From Tissierellia bacterium (lineage in GTDB: Bacteria > Bacillota > Clostridia > Tissierellales > Tepidimicrobiaceae): a DNA stretch of 48,780 nucleotides. The stretch covers positions 1 to 48,780 of the forward strand of contig JAAYEU010000063.1 in assembly GCA_012728595.1 (NCBI GenBank). Direction: 5' to 3'. This document shows, piece after piece, positions 9,950-18,220 of the stretch. Within the stretch, counting starts at the first letter, position 1, and each line of letters starts with the position of its first letter. The position numbers and the translations under genes were made by a program. The notes under the pieces are model-generated. The model was not told the origin of the DNA, did not search any database, and saw only the letters and a program-made list of their open reading frames with translations.

Positions 9950-11303
9950 AAAAATCCTTTTATCCATATTGGGAGGAATTTTAGTAGTTTGGGGGATAGC
10001 TGAGCTGATTATATCACCCCAACATGTAAAAATACAATCTTTAATCCAAAAAAGGGAAGATTATCAAGAAAGAATTTTAAAGATAAATACCATTTTAAAA
10101 GAAGAAGATAGAATCGATGAAAGAAGACAGGATTTATATCAAGAAAAGACCACTTTGACCAGCAGTTTTTTTCCCTATATTGACCAAGCTGAAATAATTT
10201 TTCTCTTAAATGAACTAATAGAAGGTGACAGTCTGGATGTATTAGATATAAGATTTTCTGAACCAAAAGAAGAAAGTATCGACGATTTTTCCTTCCCCAC
10301 CATAGATATTTATATGCCTTTTAGAGCCAGTTATCAAGGCCTTATAGAAACCTTAAAAAGGATGAAGGAAAGCCCCAAGAGGATATTGATAACAGATTTA
10401 ATAGTGGATAGCATAGATACAGATATGTTAAGAGGAAATCTATCAATGAGGATATATGCTTTAGACCGATATCAGAAAATGAATAATGATGATTTACATC
10501 TTGAATATAGAGCCAGCATAGATAAGGATAATCCTTTTTTCTCCCTGGTTGAAGCTAATCATCAAGAGCAGCTTTCAGAGAATGATGGACATGTTGAAAA
10601 TCAACATAAAGAATTATCATCTCTTGATAAAGAAGAAAGCTTTAACAGAGTCATTTTAGAGGATTTTGAAAGTGGCAATTTTTATTTTATTCCCAGCCAT
10701 AAATATATCAAGGGAGGGTCATATAAATCTACAAATGCAAAATCTAATAGCTACTCTATCAGGTTTGAATACCATATTTTAGCTTTGGAAGATGAAAATA
10801 GGGCCTATTTAGATTTGAGTGATAGGAATATAAGCTTAGGATATCCTCCAGAAACTAATGGATTATGGGCTCATTCATTTGGTTACTCACCAGCAACATT
10901 AGGTATTAGAATGAAAGGACAAGCTGGTGAAATATACGATGTTGAAATAATTAGGGGTATATCATGGATTGGCTGGAATTATATAGATTTTAAGCCTCCT
11001 TTAGATTTAAGGCTTTATCCTTTACAATTAGACAAAATATATATTGAGTTGGCCTATAACAAGGATGATTACGGGGTCTTACTACTAGATCAAATAGAGG
11101 CAAAATATCCCAAGGGAATTAATGAAAGCGGTGAGTATTACACCTATTATGTTGTGGAAAAGGGAGATACTTTGGATAGTATAAGCATGAAATTTTACGG
11201 AACTACTAAAAAGGGGGATATTATTATGAAGAAGAATGAGATAAAATCCGATAAAGATATTAAGGAAGGAAAAATTTTGGTAATTCCGGATGAGACAAGG
11301 TGA
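9891..11303 (+). CDS. PilO-like protein fused to jelly-roll/carbohydrate-binding-like domain and C-terminal LysM
   Basis: N-terminal TM + coiled coil + PilO-like core (about 9891-10470); IRMKGQAGEIYDVEIIRGISWIGWNYIDF...LYPLQLDKIYIE domain; LysM YYVVEKGDTLDSISMKFYGTTKKGDIIMKKN...GKILVIP. Start may be 9936. Confidence 0.75.
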   Translation: MERMKYLKKKILKRKMTRTEKILLSILGGILVVWGIAELIISPQHVKIQSLIQKREDYQERILKINTILKEEDRIDERRQDLYQEKTTLTSSFFPYIDQAEIIFLLNELIEGDSLDVLDIRFSEPKEESIDDFSFPTIDIYMPFRASYQGLIETLKRMKESPKRILITDLIVDSIDTDMLRGNLSMRIYALDRYQKMNNDDLHLEYRASIDKDNPFFSLVEANHQEQLSENDGHVENQHKELSSLDKEESFNRVILEDFESGNFYFIPSHKYIKGGSYKSTNAKSNSYSIRFEYHILALEDENRAYLDLSDRNISLGYPPETNGLWAHSFGYSPATLGIRMKGQAGEIYDVEIIRGISWIGWNYIDFKPPLDLRLYPLQLDKIYIELAYNKDDYGVLLLDQIEAKYPKGINESGEYYTYYVVEKGDTLDSISMKFYGTTKKGDIIMKKNEIKSDKDIKEGKILVIPDETR

Positions 11304-11307
11304 TGAT

Positions 11308-13287
11308 ATGAGGATATCGAAAATATTTTTCTTCTTTCTATTAGGATTAGTTCTATTCTTTAGCCATAATATTATTGTATTGGCTGAAACATCAGTAGAG
11401 GAATTAGGTAATAAGTTTGGATATTATGATGGCCTTTTAGAAGGATATAGATATATAGATGTAGATCAAGCACCTAATCCTAGAGATCTACTAGACATAC
11501 AAGATATTGAGGAAAAATACGAATACTATCTAAAGGATCATTCTACTGCCTATAGGGCTAGTTTTATATCTGCATATTACACTGGATTCCAAGAGGGATA
11601 TAATGAGATTATAAATACTGGCAGTAATCCTGATGATAATGATATAGATTATGTAAATAAATATACACATTATGCGGACATATTAGGGTTGTTAATGGGA
11701 GAAATTTATGGCTTTAGGGACTATTATTTAAACAATAATGCTAACCCTGATAAGGCCATACCATCAAGCGATACTATAAATAAAATATTCAAATTAAATA
11801 GATTAAACTCCAATGATAGGCATCTCTTTATGAATACATTTAAATCTAAGTTTAAGGAAGGCTATGAAGGAGGTTATGCTAAAGCAAGTTTTGAGCCAAT
11901 GAGAACCTCCTTAGATGAAGGTTTATACCATGGAGAATATTTTGGGAAAATATTGGGTGGAGCTCATGGAGCAAGAGATTATTTGGAAGGGAAAACTAGA
12001 AATTATAAAAGGGATATACCATCCGATCAAAATATTATTAAAGACTTTTACCTAAACGATGATGGAAATGAATATAGGCAAGGATTTCTAATAGGATTTA
12101 GGAGAGCTTATGAGGAAAGTTACAATGAAAATTATAGAACTATGAATGTAGAAATACATAGGGGGGCTTTCGAGAGGGGCTATGAGCATGGAAAGATTTC
12201 AGGGAAGGTCAAGGGAGAATTAAAGGCTTATGAGGATTTTCATTTACAGCTAGAGAATGATTGGAGCAAGCATTATCCTAGCCAGGGAAGTTTGTTGAAA
12301 GAATACGGTTTAAATTCTGAATCCATTAGGTATAGGGAAGGTTTTTTTAGTGGATTTTTGGCTGGACTGGCAGAAGGATATGGGAATAAATATCAGGAAT
12401 TGAGGGAGAAAACCCTAAACATTAAGACAAAACTTGAGGAATTACCCCTTTTTGGAGGAGAAGTAAATAGCTTAGACGGTGGGTTATTGCTTAGGGTAGA
12501 TAAGGGGACTTTTTATAACCCCATAGTAATAACCATAGACACCTTGCCTGATGGTTATTTTCCCCTAGAAAAGGATTATATTAAGGCTTCCAACTTTTAT
12601 AAAATCAATATAATTAATAAGTCTAATGAAGTAGATAAGAAAAAAGATATTGAATTAAGGTTTGAATACTATGGTAAGGATAATGGGGGAGTTTATAAAC
12701 TATCCAATGGGCAATGGATATATTTACCGTCCTATGTTGGAGATGGCTACATAAAAACTTACGTTAAACCTAACTCTCTAAAGAAAGAGAAAAATGTATT
12801 TGCAGTTTTTATAGATAAAAATTACAATGTAATCCACGATATAAGAAAGCATTGGGCAAAAGAAGAAATAATAGCCTTCCAAAGGAGGGGGCTTGTATCG
12901 GGATATACAGATAATAGCTTTAAACCAGAGAAGGAGATATCTAGATATGAGTTTTTATCCCTTTTAAGCAGGGTTTACCAGTGGGAAATTGAAGGAGAAA
13001 ATAGCGATATAAAATTCAGCCATTTATTAAAATATGCTAAAGAAAAAGCTTATATCGAAACTTGGGAAGATGATTTATCTAAAGCTTCAGCAGGAATCTC
13101 CTATAGGGAAGTTGAAAGCATAATGAGAAAAATACTGGAGGATGACAATTTCCACTGGTATAATGTATCAGCTAAGATTTTATATGAAAAAAATCATAGA
13201 AGTAAGTATTATAATAGCCCAGACAATTTTATTACTAGGTCTGAAGCTGTATATATGCTTTACATCCTCAACGAATGGAGGTATTAA
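11308..13287 (+). CDS. Secreted surface protein with four tandem GX3-rich repeats and C-terminal SLH domains
   Basis: Signal peptide; GYYDGLLEGY / GLLMGEIYGF / GEYFGKILGGAHGARD / GYEHGKISGKVKGELKAYED; SLH motif HWAKEEIIAFQRRGLVSGYTDNSFKPEKEISRYEFLSLLSRV. Confidence 0.8.
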   Translation: MRISKIFFFFLLGLVLFFSHNIIVLAETSVEELGNKFGYYDGLLEGYRYIDVDQAPNPRDLLDIQDIEEKYEYYLKDHSTAYRASFISAYYTGFQEGYNEIINTGSNPDDNDIDYVNKYTHYADILGLLMGEIYGFRDYYLNNNANPDKAIPSSDTINKIFKLNRLNSNDRHLFMNTFKSKFKEGYEGGYAKASFEPMRTSLDEGLYHGEYFGKILGGAHGARDYLEGKTRNYKRDIPSDQNIIKDFYLNDDGNEYRQGFLIGFRRAYEESYNENYRTMNVEIHRGAFERGYEHGKISGKVKGELKAYEDFHLQLENDWSKHYPSQGSLLKEYGLNSESIRYREGFFSGFLAGLAEGYGNKYQELREKTLNIKTKLEELPLFGGEVNSLDGGLLLRVDKGTFYNPIVITIDTLPDGYFPLEKDYIKASNFYKINIINKSNEVDKKKDIELRFEYYGKDNGGVYKLSNGQWIYLPSYVGDGYIKTYVKPNSLKKEKNVFAVFIDKNYNVIHDIRKHWAKEEIIAFQRRGLVSGYTDNSFKPEKEISRYEFLSLLSRVYQWEIEGENSDIKFSHLLKYAKEKAYIETWEDDLSKASAGISYREVESIMRKILEDDNFHWYNVSAKILYEKNHRSKYYNSPDNFITRSEAVYMLYILNEWRY

Positions 13288-13294
13288 AGCTTAA

Positions 13295-13747
13295 ATGATT
13301 AAAGATAATAGGGGAGTAACTTTTATTGAGCTAATCATTGTTATCTCAATACTGTCCTTGTTATTAATAATACCAGTCTTAAAAAGTAGTTATCTTGTAA
13401 ATTACAAAGAGCGACAGGAATTAATGGAGTTTAAAAAGGATTTGAATTTTGCAAGAAATAGGGCTATTGTAGAATCTAAATTGTATGGGGTACAAATAAG
13501 GCCAGACAAAACTTATTTAATAATCAAGTACGATAGGAATCCGGAAATCATTAAGAGGAAGGAATTGGATAGTGCCTTAAGGATAAAGAGTACCAATATT
13601 GGCGGGAATGAAGTAGTATTTACCTATTCCGGAACTCCTAAAGAAGCCGGAACTATATTTCTAGAAAATCAAAAGGGAAGGGAAATTAAAATCACTATAA
13701 CGCCAGCAACGGGCAAAATAAATATTTACTATGACCAAGAGGGATGA
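13295..13747 (+). CDS. Minor prepilin (GspH/FimT-like)
   Basis: NRGVTFIELIIVISILSLLLIIPVL prepilin N-terminus. Confidence 0.85.
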   Translation: MIKDNRGVTFIELIIVISILSLLLIIPVLKSSYLVNYKERQELMEFKKDLNFARNRAIVESKLYGVQIRPDKTYLIIKYDRNPEIIKRKELDSALRIKSTNIGGNEVVFTYSGTPKEAGTIFLENQKGREIKITITPATGKINIYYDQEG

Positions 13748-13750
13748 CAA

Positions 13751-14188
13751 ATGGATAATAAGGGATTTACACTAATTGAAACCTTAGTGGGGTTGTTTTT
13801 ATTAGGGCTTATAGTGATAACCTGCTTACCCATCATGAATTCAGGACTATATAACATAAATTTGGCCAAAGAAAAGGCTTTAATGGTATTGGAAGTTGAA
13901 TCCATAGTAGAAAAGATAAAAGCATATGATTGTATGGAATCAGATGAATATATATTCGATATGAAATTGGACGATTTGGTGGAAACCTTAAGTGATTCAG
14001 CTGAGATTACAATTAATTTACCCCTAAAGGATAATTCAAACTTCAAATATAGTTGTAAGATACACAAGAAAAATCGTGGGGAGGAGTTATGGGAATTACA
14101 TGTATATTTAAGCCATAATCAAAACACAAGAATAAGCAGGGTAGATATAATGGCCATTATATCTACCCCCAGAAGGGATGGAGTCTAA
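13751..14188 (+). CDS. Minor prepilin (PilV-like)
   Basis: NKGFTLIETLVGLFLLGLIVITCLP prepilin N-terminus. Confidence 0.82.
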   Translation: MDNKGFTLIETLVGLFLLGLIVITCLPIMNSGLYNINLAKEKALMVLEVESIVEKIKAYDCMESDEYIFDMKLDDLVETLSDSAEITINLPLKDNSNFKYSCKIHKKNRGEELWELHVYLSHNQNTRISRVDIMAIISTPRRDGV

Positions 14189-14190
14189 TA

Positions 14191-14742
14191 TTGAAGGATA
14201 GAAAAGGCTTTACTTTAATAGAGCTTATTCTGACCCTATCCATATCTTCATTAATATTTCTTACTCTGATTTCAGTGCTCAAATTTACTGTAAATAGTTA
14301 TAAGCTAGGAGAAATGGAAGATGAGTTAATACTAAATGGAAAGTATGTAGTGGAATTCATTAAAAAAGAGATTAGATCAGCAGATAAAATAATTTCATCA
14401 GATAAAATCGAATTTTTGCATGAAGAATTTGGAGAGAATGTTGGTTTCGTAGTAATGAAATATAATAACCCAGGAGAATACTATAAATACAACTATTCTA
14501 CCTATTATTTGAAGGATAATAAAATAATTAGGGTTGCTGCTAACACTAATGATAAAAAGCTACCAAGGGCTAGAATGTTTAGAGGTTACAATGAGGTTGC
14601 AGAGCATATAGTATCCATAGAGGGTACAAAAGCTGACTTCAGCATGAGGACAATCGACTTAAATATTACCTTAGGAGATAGGGATGGTATGAGCACAAAG
14701 TTTAGTACAACAATCTTTATAAGATGTCCAGTACTATACTGA
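14191..14742 (+). CDS. Minor prepilin (PilW/GspJ-like), TTG start
   Basis: RKGFTLIELILTLSISSLIFLTLISVLKF prepilin N-terminus. Confidence 0.82.
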   Translation: MKDRKGFTLIELILTLSISSLIFLTLISVLKFTVNSYKLGEMEDELILNGKYVVEFIKKEIRSADKIISSDKIEFLHEEFGENVGFVVMKYNNPGEYYKYNYSTYYLKDNKIIRVAANTNDKKLPRARMFRGYNEVAEHIVSIEGTKADFSMRTIDLNITLGDRDGMSTKFSTTIFIRCPVLY

Positions 14743-15773
14743 AGGAGTGGATTAGTATAAAAAATAGAGGGTCTATTTCCATTATCTCTCTACTAGTAAT
14801 GGCTATGATTTTCATTTCAGCACTTTTTCTGGTATATTTATCTAATATGGAGTACTTTATCGTTAACTCAAGCTTAGATAGTATTCAGGCATATTATCTT
14901 TCAGAGGGTAAAATTGACATGCTATTAAGAGATAAAAAGTACTATGAAAAAGAGCTATTACCAAGGATAGAAACTTATATTAGATATGGTAGGATAACTC
15001 CTACATATAGCAAACATGTACTATTAGACTCAGAAGACCTATATAAGGGGGATTCTAACAAAATAATTACAGTAAATTTTAGTACTGATGATAGAATGGG
15101 TATGGAATTAGAGACTTATAGTACTTTTAATAATATCAGACAGGATATCAAAGCCCAGCTTACCATAATAAATGATTTTTTTGAATTAAGAAATCCGGTC
15201 CTTTCCATAGATAGTATTCAGGAGGACAAAATTCAGGAATTTTTGGACTATATGGATTATCTTGAAGGAAACATAAGGCTGCCTGAAGAATTAGATGGTA
15301 TAATGGAATTGGAAATAAGAAACTATAATAAAATCAGAATAAACCAGCTAATGGATGGTGGAACTATTATTGAATATTTTAGAAATGATGGAGAGGAGCC
15401 AATAAAAAGGGAAGGGCTCACAAGGGGGGAAATTTTCTTATTGGTAAAGGATGATAGTTCTCCCACCTTAACTATTGACTCAGAAAATGACCATGATAGA
15501 TTAGTTCTTAAGGGTATCATTTATTTAGAAGGTGATTTAGAAATTAATTGCGGCCTGGACTTTTCTGGCATACTGATTTTAAATAGAGCCTGTATTAATA
15601 TTGAACCTTCTAAGGAAGTAGATATTAATGGGATAGTTTTATTGAAGGAATCAGATATAAATTTTATAGAAGAGGATAATGTGAAGACTGAATACGATTT
15701 CAATATCATAAGAAGGTATGGAATATATTTACCTAAGTTTGTAGATCCCAAGATCCAAATTATAAAAAACTAA
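14724..15773 (+). CDS. PilX-like pilus-associated protein (start uncertain)
   Basis: NRGSISIISLLVMAMIFISALFLVYLSNMEYFIVNSSLDSIQAYYLSEGKIDM resembles PilX N-terminal segments; last gene of pilin cluster. True start may lie just after the GGAG at 14743. Confidence 0.6.
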   Translation: MSSTILKEWISIKNRGSISIISLLVMAMIFISALFLVYLSNMEYFIVNSSLDSIQAYYLSEGKIDMLLRDKKYYEKELLPRIETYIRYGRITPTYSKHVLLDSEDLYKGDSNKIITVNFSTDDRMGMELETYSTFNNIRQDIKAQLTIINDFFELRNPVLSIDSIQEDKIQEFLDYMDYLEGNIRLPEELDGIMELEIRNYNKIRINQLMDGGTIIEYFRNDGEEPIKREGLTRGEIFLLVKDDSSPTLTIDSENDHDRLVLKGIIYLEGDLEINCGLDFSGILILNRACINIEPSKEVDINGIVLLKESDINFIEEDNVKTEYDFNIIRRYGIYLPKFVDPKIQIIKN

Positions 15774-15804
15774 TTATTATTATGATTATAAGGGAGGATA
15801 GGTT

Positions 15805-16071
15805 ATGGAACTTAAAAATCTGATGGAAGATGAAGTCTTTTTTGCTATAGATAGACTATTAAAAGAAAGAAAGGATATGTGCAGTTGCAAAAAATGCAAA
15901 TTAGATATTGCAGCAATAGCTCTTAATAATTTAAAGCCAAAGTATGTAGTAACTGAAAAGGGTAAACTATATGGAAAGGTAGATACTATGGCCGTTCAAT
16001 TTGATGCAGACTTGACCAAGGAGATAATTAAGGCTATGGATATAGTAGGGGCTGAACCACGACATGAATAG
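15805..16071 (+). CDS. comFB: ComFB family protein
   Basis: MELKNLMEDEVFFAIDRLL, CSCKKCKLDIAAIALNNLKPKYVVTEKGKLYGK. Confidence 0.88.
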   Translation: MELKNLMEDEVFFAIDRLLKERKDMCSCKKCKLDIAAIALNNLKPKYVVTEKGKLYGKVDTMAVQFDADLTKEIIKAMDIVGAEPRHE

Positions 16072-16624
16072 AGAAGAAAAATTAAACAATATAGTACTAA
16101 TTGGAATGAGCGGGGTTGGGAAAACTGCTATTGGTAAGTATGTTGCAGAAAAGCTTAATATGGAATTTATCGATACGGACCAATTGGTGGTTAATAATAT
16201 TGGCCAAAGTATTGCAATGATATTTGAATTGTATGGAGAAGCATATTTTAGGGCCTTAGAACAGAATATAATAGAGAGTTTAACCGACAAGGAAGATGTC
16301 GTAATTTCTACTGGAGGCGGAGTAGTTTTAAATAGAAAGAATATACAATTTTTAAAAAAGAAAGGGGTAGTTTTTTTGTTACAAGCCAGTATAGATACAA
16401 TAGTTTCAAATATCGAATCATCTCCTTCCAATAAGGAAGATAGACCTCTTCTTAAGGATGCATCAAATTTAAGAGATAGGATAAAAAGGATATACGAAAC
16501 TAGGAAAGAATTATATATATCTAGTGCCGATGTAGTCATAAGGGTAGACAATAAATCCAAAGAACTTGTAGGAGATGAAATTATTTCTATATTTAGGCAA
16601 CAACCCCCTTGTAGTTGCTTTTAA
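16064..16624 (+). CDS. aroK: Shikimate kinase
   Basis: Walker A GMSGVGKTAIGKYVAEKL, FIDTDQLV, ISTGGGVVLN; overlaps comFB stop. Confidence 0.92.
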   Translation: MNREEKLNNIVLIGMSGVGKTAIGKYVAEKLNMEFIDTDQLVVNNIGQSIAMIFELYGEAYFRALEQNIIESLTDKEDVVISTGGGVVLNRKNIQFLKKKGVVFLLQASIDTIVSNIESSPSNKEDRPLLKDASNLRDRIKRIYETRKELYISSADVVIRVDNKSKELVGDEIISIFRQQPPCSCF

Positions 16625-16637
16625 TGACTGATATAAT
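16609..16637 (+). promoter_or_regulatory. SigA-type promoter upstream of aroQ-efp
   Basis: TTGTAG -17 nt- TATAAT with TGa extended -10. Confidence 0.6.
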
Positions 16638-16665
16638 TAAATAGCACATACAAAGGGAGATGAAA

Positions 16666-17106
16666 ATGAGGATATTAGTCATTCATGGACCCAATATGAA
16701 TTTATTAGGAAAAAGGGATCAATCCCTATATGGAAAGCACAACTTAGATGAGATCAATCAAATGATCCAATCAAAAGCCAAAAGACTCAAAATGGAAGTT
16801 GAAATCATTCAATCCAATTCTGAGGGAGAGATTATAGACCAACTTCATAAGACACTAGATGGCGATTATGATGGAGTAATTATTAATCCAGGTGGTTATA
16901 CTCATTATAGTATTTCCATAAGGGATGCAATTGAGGTATTAGACATTCCAGTAATTGAGGTTCACCTGTCCAATATCTATAAAAGGGAGGAATTTAGAAG
17001 AAACTCTGTTATAGCGCCTGTGTGTAGGGGTCAAATATCTGGATTTGGATTGGATAGCTATTTACTGGCCTTAGAGTTTTTTAATAGCATGAGTGAAAAT
17101 AATTGA
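16666..17106 (+). CDS. aroQ: 3-dehydroquinate dehydratase, type II (ORF may start at 16660)
   Basis: MRILVIHGPNMNLLGKRDQSLYG, NPGGYTHYSISIRDAI, HLSNIYKREEFR, GQISGFG. Confidence 0.95.
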   Translation: MRILVIHGPNMNLLGKRDQSLYGKHNLDEINQMIQSKAKRLKMEVEIIQSNSEGEIIDQLHKTLDGDYDGVIINPGGYTHYSISIRDAIEVLDIPVIEVHLSNIYKREEFRRNSVIAPVCRGQISGFGLDSYLLALEFFNSMSENN

Positions 17107-17118
17107 GGAGGTTATAAT

Positions 17119-17676
17119 ATGATTTCAGCAGGAGATTTCAGAAAAGGGATTACATTTGAAATGGCTGGAGATGTGTATCAAATCATCGATTTCCAACATG
17201 TTAAGCCAGGAAAAGGCGCAGCTTTCGTTAGGGCAAAAATAAAAAATATTATGACTGGCACGATAAAGGATGAAACCTTTAATCCTAATGATAGATTTCC
17301 TAGAGCCAGAATTGAAACTAAGGAGATGCAATATCTATACAATGATGGTAACTTATATTACTTTATGGATAATGAAACATATGAACAATTACCACTGGAA
17401 AGAGAACAGGTGGAGGATGCTATTATCTATATAAAGGAAAATGATAATGCCATCATCCGTTTTTATGAAGGAAGACCTTTTGAAGTAGTAGCTCCTAACT
17501 TTGTAGAACTTGAAGTAACCCATACAGAACCAGGCGTAAAGGGTGATACTGCTACTGGAGCAACAAAACCTGCAACCCTTGAAACAGGAGCAGTTGTCAA
17601 TGTACCCCTATTCGTAAATATTGGAGATGTAATAAGAATAGATACCAGAACTGGTGAGTATTTGTCAAGGGTCTAG
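17119..17676 (+). CDS. efp: Translation elongation factor P
   Basis: [40 protein letters not shown]; full-length EF-P. Confidence 0.97.
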   Translation: MISAGDFRKGITFEMAGDVYQIIDFQHVKPGKGAAFVRAKIKNIMTGTIKDETFNPNDRFPRARIETKEMQYLYNDGNLYYFMDNETYEQLPLEREQVEDAIIYIKENDNAIIRFYEGRPFEVVAPNFVELEVTHTEPGVKGDTATGATKPATLETGAVVNVPLFVNIGDVIRIDTRTGEYLSRV

Positions 17677-17719
17677 GGAATAATAATACAAATTAATAAA
17701 TTAATAAGGAGGGAAAGCT

Positions 17720-18064
17720 ATGGATTATCTTTATCAAAAAGTATCCTACTTAAAAGGACTGGCAGAAGGACTAGGAATCGATGAAGAATCTAAAGAAGGC
17801 AAGCTACTAATACATATAATTGATGCCTTAGAAGATTTTGCAGAAGTCATCGATGAGATAATAGAGGATTATGAGAGCTTAGAACAATATGTAGAATATA
17901 TCGATGAAGATTTAACCGATGTGGAAGATGAATTGTACGATTTTGATGATGAGGACGATTACCAGCCTTATGATGAAGATTTTGATGATGATTATTTTGA
18001 TGAAGATTTTGAATATATGGATTTTGAACCGGAAGAAGACATAGAGGAGATAATTGAAGAGTAA
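17720..18064 (+). CDS. CD1247-type small acidic protein
   Basis: MDYLYQKVSYLKGLAEGLGIDEESKEGKLL N-terminal domain, very D/E/Y-rich C-terminus. Confidence 0.75.
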   Translation: MDYLYQKVSYLKGLAEGLGIDEESKEGKLLIHIIDALEDFAEVIDEIIEDYESLEQYVEYIDEDLTDVEDELYDFDDEDDYQPYDEDFDDDYFDEDFEYMDFEPEEDIEEIIEE

Positions 18065-18135
18065 GGAATAAAAAATTCCAACTGTAACATGGGATGAATT
18101 TGTTTCTCAATAACAATTTAAAAAAGAAATTTAAA

Positions 18136-18170
18136 GGCTTAAAATCTTTATGGTTTTAAGTCTTTTTTTT
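18136..18170 (+). terminator. Intrinsic terminator
   Basis: GGCTTAAAA ... TTTTAAGTC followed by TTTTTTTT. Confidence 0.85.
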
Positions 18171-18198
18171 GCATATTATTTTAGGACATTCATATCTA
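18171..18198 (+). promoter_or_regulatory. Candidate SigE promoter for spoIIIA operon
   Basis: GCATATT (perfect KMATATT -35), 13-nt spacer, CATATCTA (partial -10). Confidence 0.5.
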
Positions 18199-18220
18199 TA
18201 TATAAAAGGAGGGACATGTT

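Noticed and set aside
15967-16560. 197-aa minus-strand ORF opposite comFB/aroK
   Set aside because: Antisense to confidently identified aroK; no recognisable domain, Ser/Leu/Ile-rich shadow ORF.
16597-16624. Hairpin at the end of aroK (GGCAAC...GTTGC TTTT) giving the odd C-terminus QQPPCSCF, considered as a terminator
   Set aside because: Stem is short (5-6 bp) with a large loop and overlaps the aroQ -35; plausible but too weak to call.
17880-18060. GATGAAGAT-like trinucleotide repetition that looks like a tandem repeat
   Set aside because: Explained by the acidic low-complexity C-terminus of the encoded protein; no exact DNA repeat unit.
17847-18116. 89-aa minus-strand ORF rich in His/Asn/Leu opposite the CD1247-type gene
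   Set aside because: Composition is the reverse complement of a D/E/Y-rich repeat-like coding segment; no independent support.
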